Positions 9,081 through 21,420 of a DNA stretch of 64,000 nucleotides are shown piece after piece. Every line of letters starts with the position of its first letter. Positions within the stretch are counted from its first letter, which is position 1. The notes beneath the pieces were generated by a model, which was given only the letters and a program-made list of their open reading frames with translations, had not been told where the DNA came from and did not search any database. Origin of the DNA: Syngnathus acus (lineage: Eukaryota; Chordata; Actinopteri; Syngnathiformes; Syngnathidae); NCBI RefSeq assembly GCF_901709675.1, contig NC_051094.1, positions 12,146,501 to 12,210,500 of the forward strand. The letters run 5' to 3'. A program made the position numbers and the translations under genes.

Positions 9081-12000
9081 CTACAGGAGAAGTTACACTT
9101 GAGTTCAGGATGATGACGACACATGTCATGTCATCTTTTTATTTGTACGTTGCTTACTTGACTTCTTGCTCTGGCTTTGGGTCAACTTCGATGCTCTCCC
9201 CATAGAAGACAGGATACATGCGGGGCCTGGTGTCCGTTCCTGTGTTGTTGAGCAGTAGGTAAGGCAGCTGGGAAAAGGAAGTATTACAAATCACAACCAG
9301 AAAGACATTTGAGCAGATCTAAGAGCTGCTAACAAATAGAATTCCAGTAAAAGAGCTCAGCACGCTTGGGGGGCTCGAGGAGAGCGAACAACCTCAATTA
9401 AAACCACTGCTGTTCTCACCATGTTAACTTTTCAATATAGATGGAAAAAGGGGTGGAACATTTCCACTAAATTCCCATGGGGAAACCAAACTGAGGAATT
9501 TTGGTGTTGAAATACTAAAAAAATAACATATATATTCTCAACCATATTTAAGTTCCCTATTAAGAGCCAACCTTTGATTTTATTGTATTCTCATCCCATT
9601 CATTCTAGAAGGCTTCCTTTTCCCTTTTAGTTGTCAATACAGCTGAGCCAGAGAGAGTTGGCCCACATCTATATGGCAGTATGTGTTACAGATGTTGAGT
9701 CAACTCCACACAATATCATCTAAGAGCAGCTGGAGTGGAGATGGTGCTCATGTGAAGCGGGAAATACATATGGGAGGAGGTTTGGAGTTGCATCTCAGCA
9801 GCTGTGGCTACAGTATGTTTATAATGCTTTGTGCCCACATGGCCGCAAGCTCCAGACCAGACATGAAATTCCTCAAGACATTATGAAAGATTCCTGCACA
9901 CATTACACCCTTGCAATGTTTGATCTCATGTAACCCGTCCTTTTTCATGACTATAAAAAAAACTCAAGATGAAAAGCTCCCTTAAACTGGTATTACAACT
10001 CTACCATCTGTTTTCGATCGGTCAGTTTATGTTTTATGTTACATTCAAAATTAATAGATGGTGCTGGATGTGATTTAATCTCATATAGTTTGATATTTTG
10101 TTAATTATTGTCTCTGGTAATGTGTGGAAATGAACTACATGTTCACCAGCTTATGGTTTGACATTTTTTTGGTCTTGTTTTGTTTTTGTGTTTTTAAAAT
10201 CAAAATGATTATCGTGATTTCTCTTTTGATCTCAATTGATTAATTGGACAACTATTACTATTATTATTTTACAGAAATATTTAACGATGCTCGATCTTGG
10301 ACAAAGTTGAAGCTTGTCAGATAATGACTTCAAAATGAGGTTGGAGTATGAGAGAAAACAGGAGGCCACATGGTTGTGAGAGGACGTGAGAAAATGTAGG
10401 AGAAATTGAGAAAATCGTTTATCTTTATCATAGGCTGTCATTGAATTTTCAATGACGAGCTGCTGTGAAGAGATCCTGGCATATACATTTTGTAGTTGTC
10501 ATTTTTTACAGAATTTCTTTCAATAAGTGATTAACATATTTCAAAAGCTTTTTCATATAAATAACAAAGGTTAGAGCCATAGTTTGCTATAATTAACTTG
10601 CGCAAAAATAAGTCACTTTCAAGCCTGACAGGATTGAGTCAGTGAGCATATTTCCCAAAGATGACCTTTGACTATTTGCAAGGTTAAATAAATGTGTTAC
10701 TGTAAGTAGCGTTCAAAAACTGTCATCATAGCATAGTGACTGTACTGACACGTGGCTTCTCGCTTTGTGCAGGCAGTTGTCAGGGAATGGCCGAGTACAA
10801 ACATGTACCGATTGAACTCACTTTGAAACTGCGGCGTCACAGATTATGCAGCCAGACTTGTGACGGACGGCCGTGTTTGCGTGCGGCTCTGGTAGGGCCA
10901 TGTGAAGCGCGCGGTTGGCCGGCCCTCGGCTCTCGTCCTCTCACATTACAGTGGGAGGTGGTCACATGCTGCGGCTTGGACGTACTTAAGCGCACATGCC
11001 AGGACGGCGAGAAGAGGCCAAGGGCATGGCAGATCAGTGCCTCACGCTTGTCTTACCTTACCTTACCTTACCTTACGTTTGCAACAAGCAGCTGTGTTCA
11101 TTGGTCATGTGCACACTCAAGATTGAAGCATCATCTCAGACAGAGGAGCAACTATCACGTTTGTTTGTTTTATTTATAGGAGTTGTACCACGGTGCCAGG
11201 TAGAATTGCAGTCTACTGCTGGGGAGTTGCAAGAACTTATTTAGGGGCAACAGTACGTGTGCCTTGTCTAAGTAAAAAGCTACTTTGCTCAGCTTAATCC
11301 AATGGACTGACATTTTCTTTGCCGTTGCTTTTGCGTATTATCGCATTGCACTGATTCGGTAGCTACATATTGCCTTCTATTTGGATAACTTTGTGATGTC
11401 CTTTGGCACTTAAAAGTGATGTCCTGTAATAGAATCCTATTTCTTGACAGTTTGTGAGTGAGAACAGGCGCAAAAGAATACTTGAACGAGTGAATTTTGG
11501 ACTTGTTTAAAGTATGGGGGAGGGATAAAACTACTAGTTATTTTTATATGGGGTCTATATGGCAGAATTTCCCCTATGGTGGGTGGGTCTGGAACATATC
11601 CCTTGCGATAAATGGCGGTTCACTGTACTTCTGTAATGTGTGCACTCGCCATTATCTGCAAAGTAAACACCTGACTGGATGTTAGGAGGCCTCCTTGAAG
11701 AAGCCCCAGTATGCACACAAAGACTCAACCCATCCTGAAAGAAGCACATTCATGCCCAGGAAAACAGTGCGCTGCTGACAAAGCCGCACAGTGTCCAAAG
11801 AACAACGCAGAGCCGCCGAGAGTCGACAAGCCAACTTAAACATTTCCCACCTGCCGCCTCAAGACATTTATGCGAACAAGCGGGGACACGACGATAACAG
11901 TGGTGCTTGTCGCATCCCTGTCAAGTGGTGGACAGACAGACAGGCAGACAGACGGACAGGCAGGCTGTCTGAGCATTTTGCCCATGTTGCATTTAGAAAT

Positions 12001-14822
12001 GAGGGGTCATCAAACGCTTTATGCAACAGGCTCTAACAAGCTCCTGCACCTCAAAATAGAGCTCGTCGATTGTTCTTAGGTGGCATACAAAAACAACTCA
12101 AAAATAGATTTGGAAAGGTGGGTAAACATGAGCGCTTGAGTACACAAGACTATCCCCTCATTGCGCTACGACAAATGAACTCAGGCCCTGGTAGAAGGGA
12201 ATATTTTTGAGTGGAAAACATTCCAAACTTTTAAGCCGGAGACTAACAAGAATCAGGAATGATCTTAAAAATGAAACCACAAAGCAGAAACGATCCAACA
12301 AGTTTGAAGCGCCAAAGGATTAGTGGATGTCTCTGTATGTGTGGGTGTCTCTCAGGCGAATGTCACAACACTCCCAGGATGCACAACAGCATTTCTGAAG
12401 CCTCCATTAGACTTTCTAAAAGCACATGAACCTGTACAGACATGTACTCCAGACAGACTTTGGATACTGGGAGTGACTTGGAAATAATTTTTGATCACTT
12501 AGTATGTCTTCATGCATTTTGCACAGGGGGTACAATGTTTGGTATCTGTCTTCTGCAAAAACAGTGTGCAATCAAATTATTGGTGGTATCAAGTTATCAA
12601 GAGCTGCCTGTCACTAACTAATCTTAGACTTGATCATCCTATCATGTATTCCATGCACATCCCTTAGTTGAATTTAGTTTCCGTACACATTTCCCGCAAC
12701 AATGACGTCACTTTACAGTAACACTCCATCACTCTCTAGCGATGTGTCACCAAGAAATGCAGGCAGCAAGCTATGCTAAGCTAAGTTAGCTGCACAAGCG
12801 TCAACTTGCGATCAGACGAGTTTAACCTGGCACGTCGATTTCATTGAAGATGCTTGGCTCCAGTAAAGTTGAGGCTGCAGTTGTCAAAGGGTAGCATCAG
12901 TTGAAAGGGTCACTGACCTCTTTGACACTGAGCTACTTCTTGGCTACTGATTAATGTGAATGGCTACCAGTTTTATATTCACTTCTGAAATAACACAATC
13001 GCTCAAATTACTTTTAAAATTGTGATTGATTCTTTCTCACTCACAATTGACATCAATCCCAATGAATGGATGCATGGATGGATGGATGGATAAATCCCAG
13101 GCAGTGTTCACAGTTTCATATGATCACTTTGACAACATTCCTAGAAAATCACAATGTCCCATCACTGTTGGAATATTTTTAGAACAGACTACTTGTGTTC
13201 CTTGGCACTTCCTTGGTGGCCCCTGCATGACAAAGTTTTTTTCTACAAGCTATCCCAGCAATGCTTTAACGTAATTACATAAAATGTTATTTTTGTCCTT
13301 TTATTAGTTTACAGCAACACAAAGGCATCTTTTCTCTCTCGCTCTGGCAGCGCTATGCTTTTGACTGCGTGCGCCTGCAGCAACTGTCCATGCGTACACG
13401 TGGAGAGTTGCCACACATAGTTCCAGGCTGCACAAATGTTTAAATTATTATAGTTCTGAAGCAAAAGTTATTGTGTTGGCCAATTTTTGTTGTTGACATA
13501 GCTAAGTTAGCTGTTTTTTCCCCAGCCCTATTATCATGTTATAAGATCTATCCAACTATTGCAGGAAATTCAATAAGATTGTGTAACTTCAGAGTTGTTT
13601 ATATTTCAAGAGTCTTTTTTTGAAGGAGCACATTCATACTTTTGGCAGCACGTTGGATTAGTGGTTAGCACGTCTAAATCAGAGGTTTGGGGTTCAAATC
13701 CAAACTTCATGTGGGGAGTTTGCTTAATCTCCAGTGCTTGCATGGGATTTCATCCTTCCACATCTACAAAAGTATGCAGGCTAGTAAATTAAGAAGACTC
13801 AAGATTGTCCATAGGTGTGATTGACTTTGTTTGCGTGTACTGTGATTGGCTGGTGACCAAGTGTGGGGTGAACAGTGCCTCTTGCCCAATGTCAGCCGAG
13901 ACATGAGTGTAATTAAGAAGCCAGAGTACCTGGAAGAAATCGAAATCCAAAGAAACCCTTGAACCCATACCATAGCTGTATGACAAACGAGCAAAGTAAT
14001 AAACAGAACATAGTGCTGCCCTAGACAAAATATTTTGGGCTCAATTTTCACGACCAGCAACAGAAGCGGATTAGACTCGATATTGGTCATTTCTGGGAGA
14101 AGCAAAGGCCAGGGGCTGGCAGAGGGAGAATTGCGGTGCTGTGGGAGTGGTTACAGCTGACTTCAACCATAAAGTTTAGTATCTGTCTTCCTGTGACTGG
14201 CTCAAATTCACAAGAATTATGTTTGACCAACTGCACAAGTATTTAATAGATGTAGTCCGAGCAGGTGTACGTTTAGACGGGCTTTCTGCCACCAAATTGT
14301 CACTCTGCTGGGTGCATCTCCAAGGACGCATGCCCAGCTTGGCAAGGGACAGTCTGCCATAAAGGCAAATGCCTTGTGCTGGTACAAAAATCAGTATACG
14401 GCAGCATTTGCACCACGGCACAGGTGCAGTTTCTATGGGAATATGACCCTCGTGTCCAAGTTTGCTGATCATCCGTTTGCTGTTGCTCAACTGCTGGAGC
14501 TGGTCACCAGTGATTCACAAGGCACATAGTATGTAAATCATATTCTATTCACACTGTTACTGAGTGCGAACTGAGTCCAGGTTGCGAGCCAAACTCTAAT
14601 GAAGACAGACCTGACCAATCGGCAGCACCAAAAGACAGGAGTTAACAACGGCAACGCTTTCTGCAAGTGATACACCGTGTTATGAAACTGCGGGGGGGTC
14701 ACTGGGTCTCACTTTGGATCTCCCATAAAACCGGTTAAGTCAGATGCAGTAAGTCATGCAGGCGTTTAACTTCTAAGAATTCCTGAGCCAGTGGCATCCT
14801 CAACATGAGAAGGGGGAGGTGT

Positions 14823-14864
<42 letters not shown>

Positions 14865-15653
14865 CCAGATGGAAGCTATGTTTCTGACTGGACAATCAAA
14901 GATGGTCAGTCATATGATGGATGATGATTTATTGGATGATGAGTTAATCCAGTGCATTCAACTCATAAAAGTATCACACAATCCCATCCATGTAATGGTA
15001 GAAGGCATCAATCTTGTACAAAAGTGCAATTGAACAGCACAAACTTAACATAACTTAGTGGAGTTCAGAATAGAGATTGATTTGGAGCAATTTAAAAGTT
15101 TCGCTCGGACTGACCAATAGGACGATGGGGAAATGCTGATGTAAACAAAGGCCCCGCACGCTCGAAATGGAAATCTGATTGGTCTCGTTGCTTACGGTAT
15201 AATTTAAATTGGATTGGCCAGCACTACTGATTCTGAAGGCCCTATTGTGCATTTTAGCTACTGGAAACAGTGCAGCCGAGAAAAAAAGGACAGTTTGGAA
15301 TAAAATGGATATCATTTCATGGAACATATTAGAATTTAGATGGTAAATGTAGGTCAGAGGAAGCCTTGCTTGCCGTGACGGCTCACCGCTCATATAAACA
15401 GATGATGATGATGATGGCTGCATCTTACCAGTTTCCCCTCCCGAGTCACGTCCTTCTTCCAGGCCGATTGCTGCTGGCTCTCCACGGGGGTCGCGCAACT
15501 GCCGGAGCGCGGCTCGATGAGAGCGGGAGAAAGGGAGCAGAAGGGCGGACTTGGGCTGGGAGGCAGCCCCGAGTCCGGGCTGTCGAGCAGCCCTTCCCGG
15601 TTCTTTCCTTTGAGACTTTCCTCCATCGCTTGCAAGTGAAGGTGCCCCACCAT
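8747..15653 (-). CDS. rflna: Refilin A (FAM101A), complete, three coding exons
   Basis: Refilins bind filamin A and turn it from an actin-branching into an actin-bundling protein, shaping perinuclear actin; in mammals they act in skeletal and cartilage development. The coding exons (5' to 3') are 15653-15429 (75 codons), 9267-9158 and 9080-8747, with stop TAG at 8749-8747. The lengths 225+110+334 = 669 give 222 residues, close to the 216 of human RFLNA. The N-terminus MVGHLHLQAMEESLK...LLDSPDSGLPPSPSP matches the family start, which fixes the initiation codon. The filamin-binding refilin domain follows: PRMYPVFYGESIEVDP (89-105), then VPVPTVTAYSETVVAVPNCTW, the basic RQKPVSYQTTTIVYPKHA and RRWFVSSVQLE near the C-terminus. 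Residues 1-75 are low-complexity and Ser/Pro-rich. The gene is convergent with ncor2, as in mammals. Its product is cytosolic, with no signal peptide or membrane segment. Confidence 0.95.
9081..9157 (-). other. rflna: rflna short intron (77 bases)
   Basis: A canonical gt..ag intron of 77 bases between coding exons 2 and 3, in the typical minimal range for teleost introns. Confidence 0.9.
9158..9267 (-). CDS. rflna: rflna coding exon 2
   Basis: It encodes LPYLLLNNTGTDTRPRM, then YPVFYGESIEVDPKPEQEV, the start of the refilin domain. The acceptor is ttcccag and the donor GTCAA|gtaag at 9157. It is too short and split to appear as a sizeable open frame. Confidence 0.93.
10736..11045. other. GC-rich island inside the rflna intron, function unknown
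   Basis: An island rich in CpG and GC (for example GCGCGCGGTTGGCCGG near 10908) in otherwise AT-rich intron DNA. A 147-codon frame crosses it but runs into a CTTAC repeat and matches no family I know. It could be an enhancer, an alternative promoter or an old insertion. Confidence 0.35.
11052..11076 (+). repeat. (CTTAC)5 pentanucleotide microsatellite
   Basis: Five perfect tandem copies. Confidence 0.9.
11510..11630 (+). repeat. Dispersed repeat fragment
   Basis: The segment with GGGTGGGTCTGGAAC and GCGATAAATGGCGGTTCAC, ending CACTGTA, resembles a repeat end I associate with many teleost genomes. The assignment rests on recall of the motif only. Confidence 0.4.
13066..13090 (+). repeat. (GGAT)n microsatellite
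   Basis: Imperfect GGAT/GCAT tetramers, about six copies. Confidence 0.8.
13644..13898 (+). mobile_element. tRNA-derived SINE, degenerate
   Basis: The head carries an A-box-like TTAGTGGTTAGCACG (about 13659-13673) and a B-box GGTTCAAATCC (13691-13701). The body then follows the common fish order: TGTGGGGAGTTTGC, CATCCTTCCACATC, and GTGATTGGCTGGTGACCA. The copy is worn, and its pol III promoter spacing is only roughly kept. Confidence 0.75.
13915..14027 (-). mobile_element. SINE fragment in inverted orientation
   Basis: The complement keeps pieces of the same SINE family: GAGTACCTGG-type body sequence, CTTGAACCC as an inverted B-box, and an end resembling the SINE head. It lies directly beside the + copy, tail to tail. 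Confidence 0.5.
14828..14861 (+). repeat. (GA)n microsatellite
   Basis: About 17 uninterrupted dinucleotide units. Confidence 0.95.
15429..15653 (-). CDS. rflna: rflna coding exon 1
   Basis: It opens at ATG 15653-15651 with MVGHLHLQAMEESLKGKN and ends KKDVTREGKL; the donor CTG|gtaaga lies at 15428. The exact 75 codons leave phase 0. Longer frames on the same strand upstream of this ATG are 5' UTR. Confidence 0.95.
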
Positions 15654-15777
15654 TTCTGGGGACGATTGCAGGCGAGAAAGGACGCAAAGTCGCACTTGAG
15701 AAAAAGGTTCCCCCACCCTCCTCTCCGAGCCCCTGCGTCGAATTGTATCAATCCGCGTCAATTTCTTCCAGGGACTT
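15654..15777 (-). other. rflna: rflna 5' UTR, part in the coding exon
   Basis: On the minus strand a pyrimidine tract and acceptor (tcttcttgcag) end at 15778, so the exon probably begins at 15777 and runs to the ATG at 15653. The inference is from splice motifs alone. Confidence 0.5.
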
Positions 15778-15854
15778 CTGCAAGAAGATGAGAAGTTACA
15801 GGAGGCGTCTACTTACTTTTCGCACAAATAAAAGTTAAGAAGATGAACTCTTAC

Positions 15855-16090
15855 CTGTGTCGTTAAGTAGCCAAGCGAGCCGTCTACTAAACGCTCAAAC
15901 TTGGCTTCCAAGCCTCAACCGTGCAAATATTACATTGATACTAAGGCAAATGCCACACATATCCGACACAAAAACATAAAGTAGACGTGCGTCTGACGCA
16001 GGTCTGGAGGAAAGCTCCTCTGTGGGGCTCGTCACCGCTCACGCTCAACTTGAGGCGTGCGCGTCACCGCGTGCGCGCGCGGGCGTGTGT
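15855..16090 (-). promoter_or_regulatory. rflna: rflna promoter and probable non-coding first exon
   Basis: A GC- and CpG-rich stretch, including an alternating GCGCGC run near 16070-16082, lies just upstream of the coding exon. A consensus minus-strand donor ACAG|gtaaga at 15854 suggests a non-coding first exon ending at 15855 and a 77-base 5' UTR intron (15778-15854). The transcription start is not located and no clear TATA box is seen. Confidence 0.5.
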
Positions 16091-19000
16091 CCACTATGAT
16101 GAAAATCACTTCTCTACAGGGCCAGCAGGAGGTGCGCAGATGGTCCTTTCTCTGTTCAAGTAATCTGCAACGTCACCGTTTTCATCCTTTCCTCACTGCC
16201 ATATTTGCTGCATGTTTGGCCACATAGTAAGGAAATAATTGAGCGCCTGAACAGGCAATGAAAGTATTTTTATTCGTGGAAGCAGTAGTGCATACACTAC
16301 ACCAGAGGTTTCCAACTATTCCGTGGGACGTTACGTAATTGGCCCAAAACCGATTGAATTGTTAAATAATACGGCTTCGTCCATATATGCTTTCTCGCTA
16401 GATGGCATTTAACTTATTATGCACTTCTTGTAACCTTCTGGTTTGGTGATGTGTCTTGGCTCATCAGAAGAGGCTTACAGATGCAATTGCAGAACTAGGA
16501 AGCTAACTGAACATTGACTTTATTTTTTTATTTGATGTGTGGCCAGGCACTCTGACCCGACGACAGTTTGCCAAGAAAAACATACACCCGTCAATCATAC
16601 GGCCGTTTATAGAGCCTTTCACTCTGCTATATTTAAAAAAAGGCTTCTTTTCTGTAAAACATACATTATGAAACATGATTAAAAGAGTCACGTCGAAACA
16701 TTTTATTGATGCACTTGATATAACATTTTCGCTTTTGTATGCATTACATTTGTCAGATTTAGCTGCCGATAAAAGCAACGGGAATAATAGCATGCATTCG
16801 TGTCTTTGCAGTAAAGCACTGCGTACAGTTCGTTTGATGCAACGAATTTGACATTGTAGGGTTAATGATGGCATTTTGGGGTCGCTATTAAGATTGCCCT
16901 GTGAGAAGAAAAAACCCATACAAATATAATTGGTGCGTGGGCACGCATGAGCGTGTGTGCGCGTGTGTAAGCAGCCCGCTAGTGTATTTCAGGAATGGGT
17001 GGAGGTGGGTGGGAACGCTGTGCATCCACAGCTTGCTGAATGAGCAAATGTTTGACGCACGAACCGAGAAAGAATTGAATGCCTGTTGCCTCTTTCCTCC
17101 AAATCATGCTTGGCCTCTCTGTTGGTGCTCCTACAAACAGCAGCTTTGCCAAAAAGGAAATCAGAAGGAAAATAAGAGCCTTGGCTGTGTGCTTGCTGTT
17201 TGATGGTCCAGCAGCTCTCCATGGTGATGAACACACAATTGCCAGGAAATCATGCGTGATGTTTGTTCACTTCTCGTTACACGTGTGCAAGATATGGTAC
17301 CAAACCTTTTACCGAGCCCCCCTAATGTAAGGGAGGGTTATTGTTTGGGATTCACGTCAAGAAGTGGCAGAACGAGTGTGAGAAGTGTTTTGGGGCCATC
17401 ACGTGTCCGAAAGGCACAAGCATGTTAATCCTCAGGCGTTTGGGGAATTAAAGCTCAGATCTGCTCCAGATTACCTAGAAGAGACTGGAATACACATGTT
17501 GCGCATTGTGGGTTCAGTGGGTGTGTCTGTGGGTGTCCCAATTGCAGTTTTAATGAAAAAGAACGATGGCCGTAAAGACTTGCATAGAAAAAAAATCACA
17601 GTATCCTCACTGAGTTGCAGGTTCTTACTTGCACGTCAATTATATTCACCATGAAACTGATTCTACTTTTTAATCTATTATGAACAGCAAAAGACAAAAA
17701 TAACAATGTCCATACAATCAAATGAAAAATAAAACCATTTCTTTGCAGGAATTGTGCCACTGAATAATTGCATAGATATATGTATTGACTTTTACACTAA
17801 TAATCCAGTTTGATCTACATTGAGTAAAATAGCACAGTCTTTTCTGATTAAAACACACCACTGAGGAGTATTATCATTACTTTCAAATGGCCCCCTGTTT
17901 TCACCATGCTTGTTTCCTCAGTTAATGCACTGTTACTGAAACCTTTAACCTTTTCCGTAATGGATTGTGGACGTGATAGATTGTGGAACAAACACTTTCC
18001 ATTTGGCCAAGAGGCTGCCTCCATTATGTAGGAGTTGATTGAAGAGTTCTGCAATCAGGATTGTGTTCTCGAGCACTCTGAGGTCCCGCAAGACTTTCAG
18101 AGAAAGACACTGAGGAGGAGTTGTCTGCTGATGATTCATTTTTAGTGCTTTATATTAGACTGTCATGCTCACCATAGCAGACACATGCAAAAAGAAGTTA
18201 TTAGAAATGCACAAGCATGAGTTGGGAGTATTTGCAAGGATAAATAAGCGAGAGGAAGACTTTTTTTGAGTGGGGGTCAAAGTGCTTTCTTGAGCTGTGC
18301 ATGTGCTGTCTGGACTGACTCTCAATGTAAACAAACCGCAGAGAGGCTGGGGCTGGCAGGAAGGAAGGTTGTTTGGAGTCGGCAGGGACGTCAGCTGTGG
18401 TTTCCACACACAAGCTTTTTCGTCAGACTCCCAGGAAATCGCTCTAAACATCTCGCAGAGAGGTGATCATTCTCCACTTTGCTTTTCACGCAATATACGC
18501 ATCCAACACTGGACCATGCACTCTACAACTTGGTTCAGGATTATGAGAATGTTTTTGACGGATGACAAAATAATTTTAAAAAAGTTACCTTTGTAAAGGC
18601 AGAATATTTGGTACGGCTCTTGTATTGGATATGATATTGCACAAGTGGTCATAATTTTGTAACTGGCTGTTGTATGGTTTCCCTTTTTGTGAACCGGTTG
18701 TACAGACAGAAGCTGCAAATATGTCATATTGATCGATAAAATGTTTCCACTTTGGCTCAACTACTCCTGTGTCAGCAGGATTACACAAAAGATAGTCACC
18801 ACAAACTTTGTTGAGGGCTGGAGTATGGAGCATGGAAGGAACTAATAAACCTTGGGGCTGATCGCTGAAGAGGAAAAGATCCAGGAAAGTTTTTCTTCTC
18901 CACGTTTATGAACGGAGGTCTGTGCAGACTAAAGAGTGATAAAATGGATTGTGGAACGCCGATAAACCACTTGTGCACATGCGCACTGTCACATGCACAT

Positions 19001-19469
19001 AAATAAATATATTTTACCACTGTTAATTATTTGGCCTTAGCATGGGTGTAACTAGAAGACAATTACTCTTAATTGCATGAACTTTTATCGGCTTTATTGC
19101 CATATTTAAGACATCTGATTTCCACAAAGCATTGAAGCTCATATAAACTCGGGTGTGCTCCCAGCTGGTGTCTGTGCATGTTGCTAACAGCTACTCCACA
19201 ACACTTAGCATGATATTTCACTTCCTCATAGCTTCTGTGAACAGTCAATCATTAAAACATAAAAATTGATTTTAATTTTTTTTTTAACGTGCAAAAACGA
19301 AACATTTGACAGATTATATTTACTGACGTGCTTGGCTGCACTGTCAGTCATTGCACAGTCTATCGATTTGTGCGGGAGCAAAAAAAAAAATTATTGACTC
19401 ACACCCACCACCTATTTGTCAGATGGCTACAATGTGTCAGATGAATTACATTTTGTCATGGAAATAATA

Positions 19470-19560
19470 ATCCCTCCATCCGTCCATTTTCACCACCGCT
19501 TATCCTGTTAGTCCAGTGTCCAGTTACAGGGCACACATAGAGATGAGGATGTTATCTCCA
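19470..19560 (-). mobile_element. SINE tail fragment
   Basis: CCATCCGTCCATTTTCACCACCGCTTATCCTG is the inverted tail of the common fish SINE family, broken here into about 90 recognisable bases. Confidence 0.55.
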
Positions 19561-20217
19561 TCAAAACAAAGGTACATCACGAAGCAAGTAGCATTTTCCA
19601 GTCAATTGTTTTTACCTCTTTACCCATTTTGAGCATGTTTCAGCATGTGAGTTTTTGCTGGTTTTATGCAAGATCATTTTTCTGCAACCAGGCACCTATT
19701 GCTTTAAACATTATGAAATGTTTGTTTATGGCATGCAAAGGAAAGATATATCATATGCTGTAATGACCATATATGTCAGTTCAGTATTCCATTAGGAACA
19801 ATGTACTTTTAAAATGAAATTCTACTCAATTCTCCTGAGAACGGTGTGGCTATTTTGAGTAACAGGGTTCAGCGGTTTCAACAGTTGTGACGCAAAGAAC
19901 CTGTGGCTATAGATACAATCTGTGCTTTGAGTTAGTGGATCGATTCTTGGTATTTATTGAAGGAACAATGTGGACAGTGGGCGGGGCCGAGTAGAGGAGC
20001 GAGCAGCTGAATGCAGGAAGAGGTCACAGTGGGGGTATTGGACAGAGAGATAAGAATTGTTTATGTTTCTTGTCCCATTCATCTCACTTCAAAGACGTTT
20101 GTATTGACATTAGAGAGAAAAGGGCACTTTGTCTCATTCTCTGTGTTTTTTGACGGTAAACAAATATCGCTCTAACTGCAGCTTGGTCTATGAATTACTT
20201 TTAATGTAAGAGCAGTA

Positions 20218-20285
20218 CTGCGATTGGCTGGCGAGCAGTTCAGCGTGTACCCCGCAGGCTCCAGCATGCCTGCTACCCTTGTCGC
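20218..20285 (+). mobile_element. SINE body fragment
   Basis: GCGATTGGCTGGCGAGCAG, then TGTACCCCGC and GGCTCCAGCATGCCTGC, matches the 3' body of the same SINE family, with an internal deletion. Confidence 0.65.
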
Positions 20286-20615
20286 AGCAGCAACAGGATT
20301 TTTTTTTTCCACTTATACAGCAGATGACAATGTTTAAGTGTGTCAAAATGAGATGCAAAAACGATGGAATAAAAAACAAGATTGAAGAAAGCATCCCAGG
20401 TTAATAGTGCTGATATCAAACACTCCGTATAGTGTATTCACCAACTGCTTGTCCTCCAGAGCCCCATCAAAGATCCTTTATATGCAAGTTTCAAATATCA
20501 TGTACTTTTATTTACGTAATGTAACTTTGTTGAAGCTATGCAGTCTCAATGGGATTACACAGATTTTGTCGAAGAGGTTGTAGGAGCACAAACGTTGCAA
20601 CTATAAGCCGAGACG

Positions 20616-20650
20616 AACCATCCATCCATCCATTTTCTGAACCGCTTAGA
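20616..20650 (-). mobile_element. SINE tail fragment with CCAT repeats
   Basis: CCATCCATCCATTTTCTGAA followed by CCGCTTA is the inverted 3' end of the fish SINE family. Confidence 0.6.
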
Positions 20651-21229
20651 AAAAAAGCTGTTTTCATGTTGTGTTTTGTTTTTTGCGGAAAATTACAACA
20701 CGCTATAACATTACAGTATAACCTCTTATTTAAAATATCAAAATAAAACATACATAGCACTTTTCAGTCGGTTTGATGTGAAGCCAAACATTTGCACCAC
20801 ACTGCATTTACCTCCCATTTTCATTGAAAGTCATTACAAGTTCACCAGTTCATGACTTGACTCTTGCCAGTCTGACAGCACCTCGAAGCATTCTGCCATT
20901 AGGGAAGGTTTCCCGTGGTGCTTTGGTTTCTTTCTCGCCTGCAGGCATATCATAATGGCAAGCAAGGACCACCCGCGTCTGTTTTGCTCTGCATATTATT
21001 AAAGGAATTCCCCTTGCTTCTCTTTGAGTGTAAAACACAAGAAGAAAAAAAAAGAGACTTTTTCCTTTATTTTGAAAGGTTAGCAAGGATCATGGTCTGG
21101 AAGGAACTTGGTGCAGAACCAAGAGCTAAGAGCATGGGAAACTTACAATCTCCATAGAGGGAAGGAAAAAAAGGAAATCCAGAGCCCAGCCCAGAAGCTT
21201 CTCATGCAGGTGATGTGGCCCAACAATGC

Positions 21230-21420
21230 ATACCTATCTAAACTAAATAATCATCTGTCCACCACTTATCTTAGCTGGAGCCCATCCCATCTGACTTGGG
21301 GCAAGAGGCAGCCTCCAACATGAACTGATTATCTGTCAATCACAAGATGATTGTGAATGAGAGACTCAGTAGGAACTCGTCCCAGATAAGGTTGCCTTAG
21401 GGTGGGATCCAGGAAAAGAT
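21230..21420 (+). mobile_element. SINE 3' remnant, strongly decayed
   Basis: The segments CACTTATCTTAGCTGGAGCC and GGCAAGAGGCAGCCTCC, then AATCACAAGATGATTGTGAATGAG, recall the SINE body with many changes. Confidence 0.4.

Larger units (their letters stand above)
9268..15428 (-). other. rflna: rflna long intron (6.2 kb)
   Basis: Bounded by the donor at 15428-15427 and the acceptor at 9269-9268. It holds a GC-rich island (about 10736-11045), a CTTAC pentamer run, a dispersed repeat near 11.5 kb, two SINE remnants (13.6-14.0 kb) and a GA microsatellite. No coding exon is recognisable; several open frames inside it lack codon structure and homology. Confidence 0.9.

Noticed and set aside
10736-11179. 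147-codon + strand frame in the rflna intron
   Set aside because: It runs through a CTTAC pentamer repeat, is on the opposite strand to rflna, and matches no protein family I recognise. The GC island itself is kept as a finding.
15055-15687. 210-codon minus-strand frame next to rflna
   Set aside because: It overlaps rflna coding exon 1 in another frame and extends into intron DNA with no family resemblance; the true frame is fixed by the MVGHLHLQ start.
15366-15791. 141-codon + strand frame over rflna exon 1
   Set aside because: Antisense shadow of a GC-rich coding exon and its 5' UTR.
16301-16330. Possible hAT left end (CAGAGGTTTCCAACT)
   Set aside because: It resembles the CAGTGGTTCCCAACC type, but no matching right end or target duplication was found.
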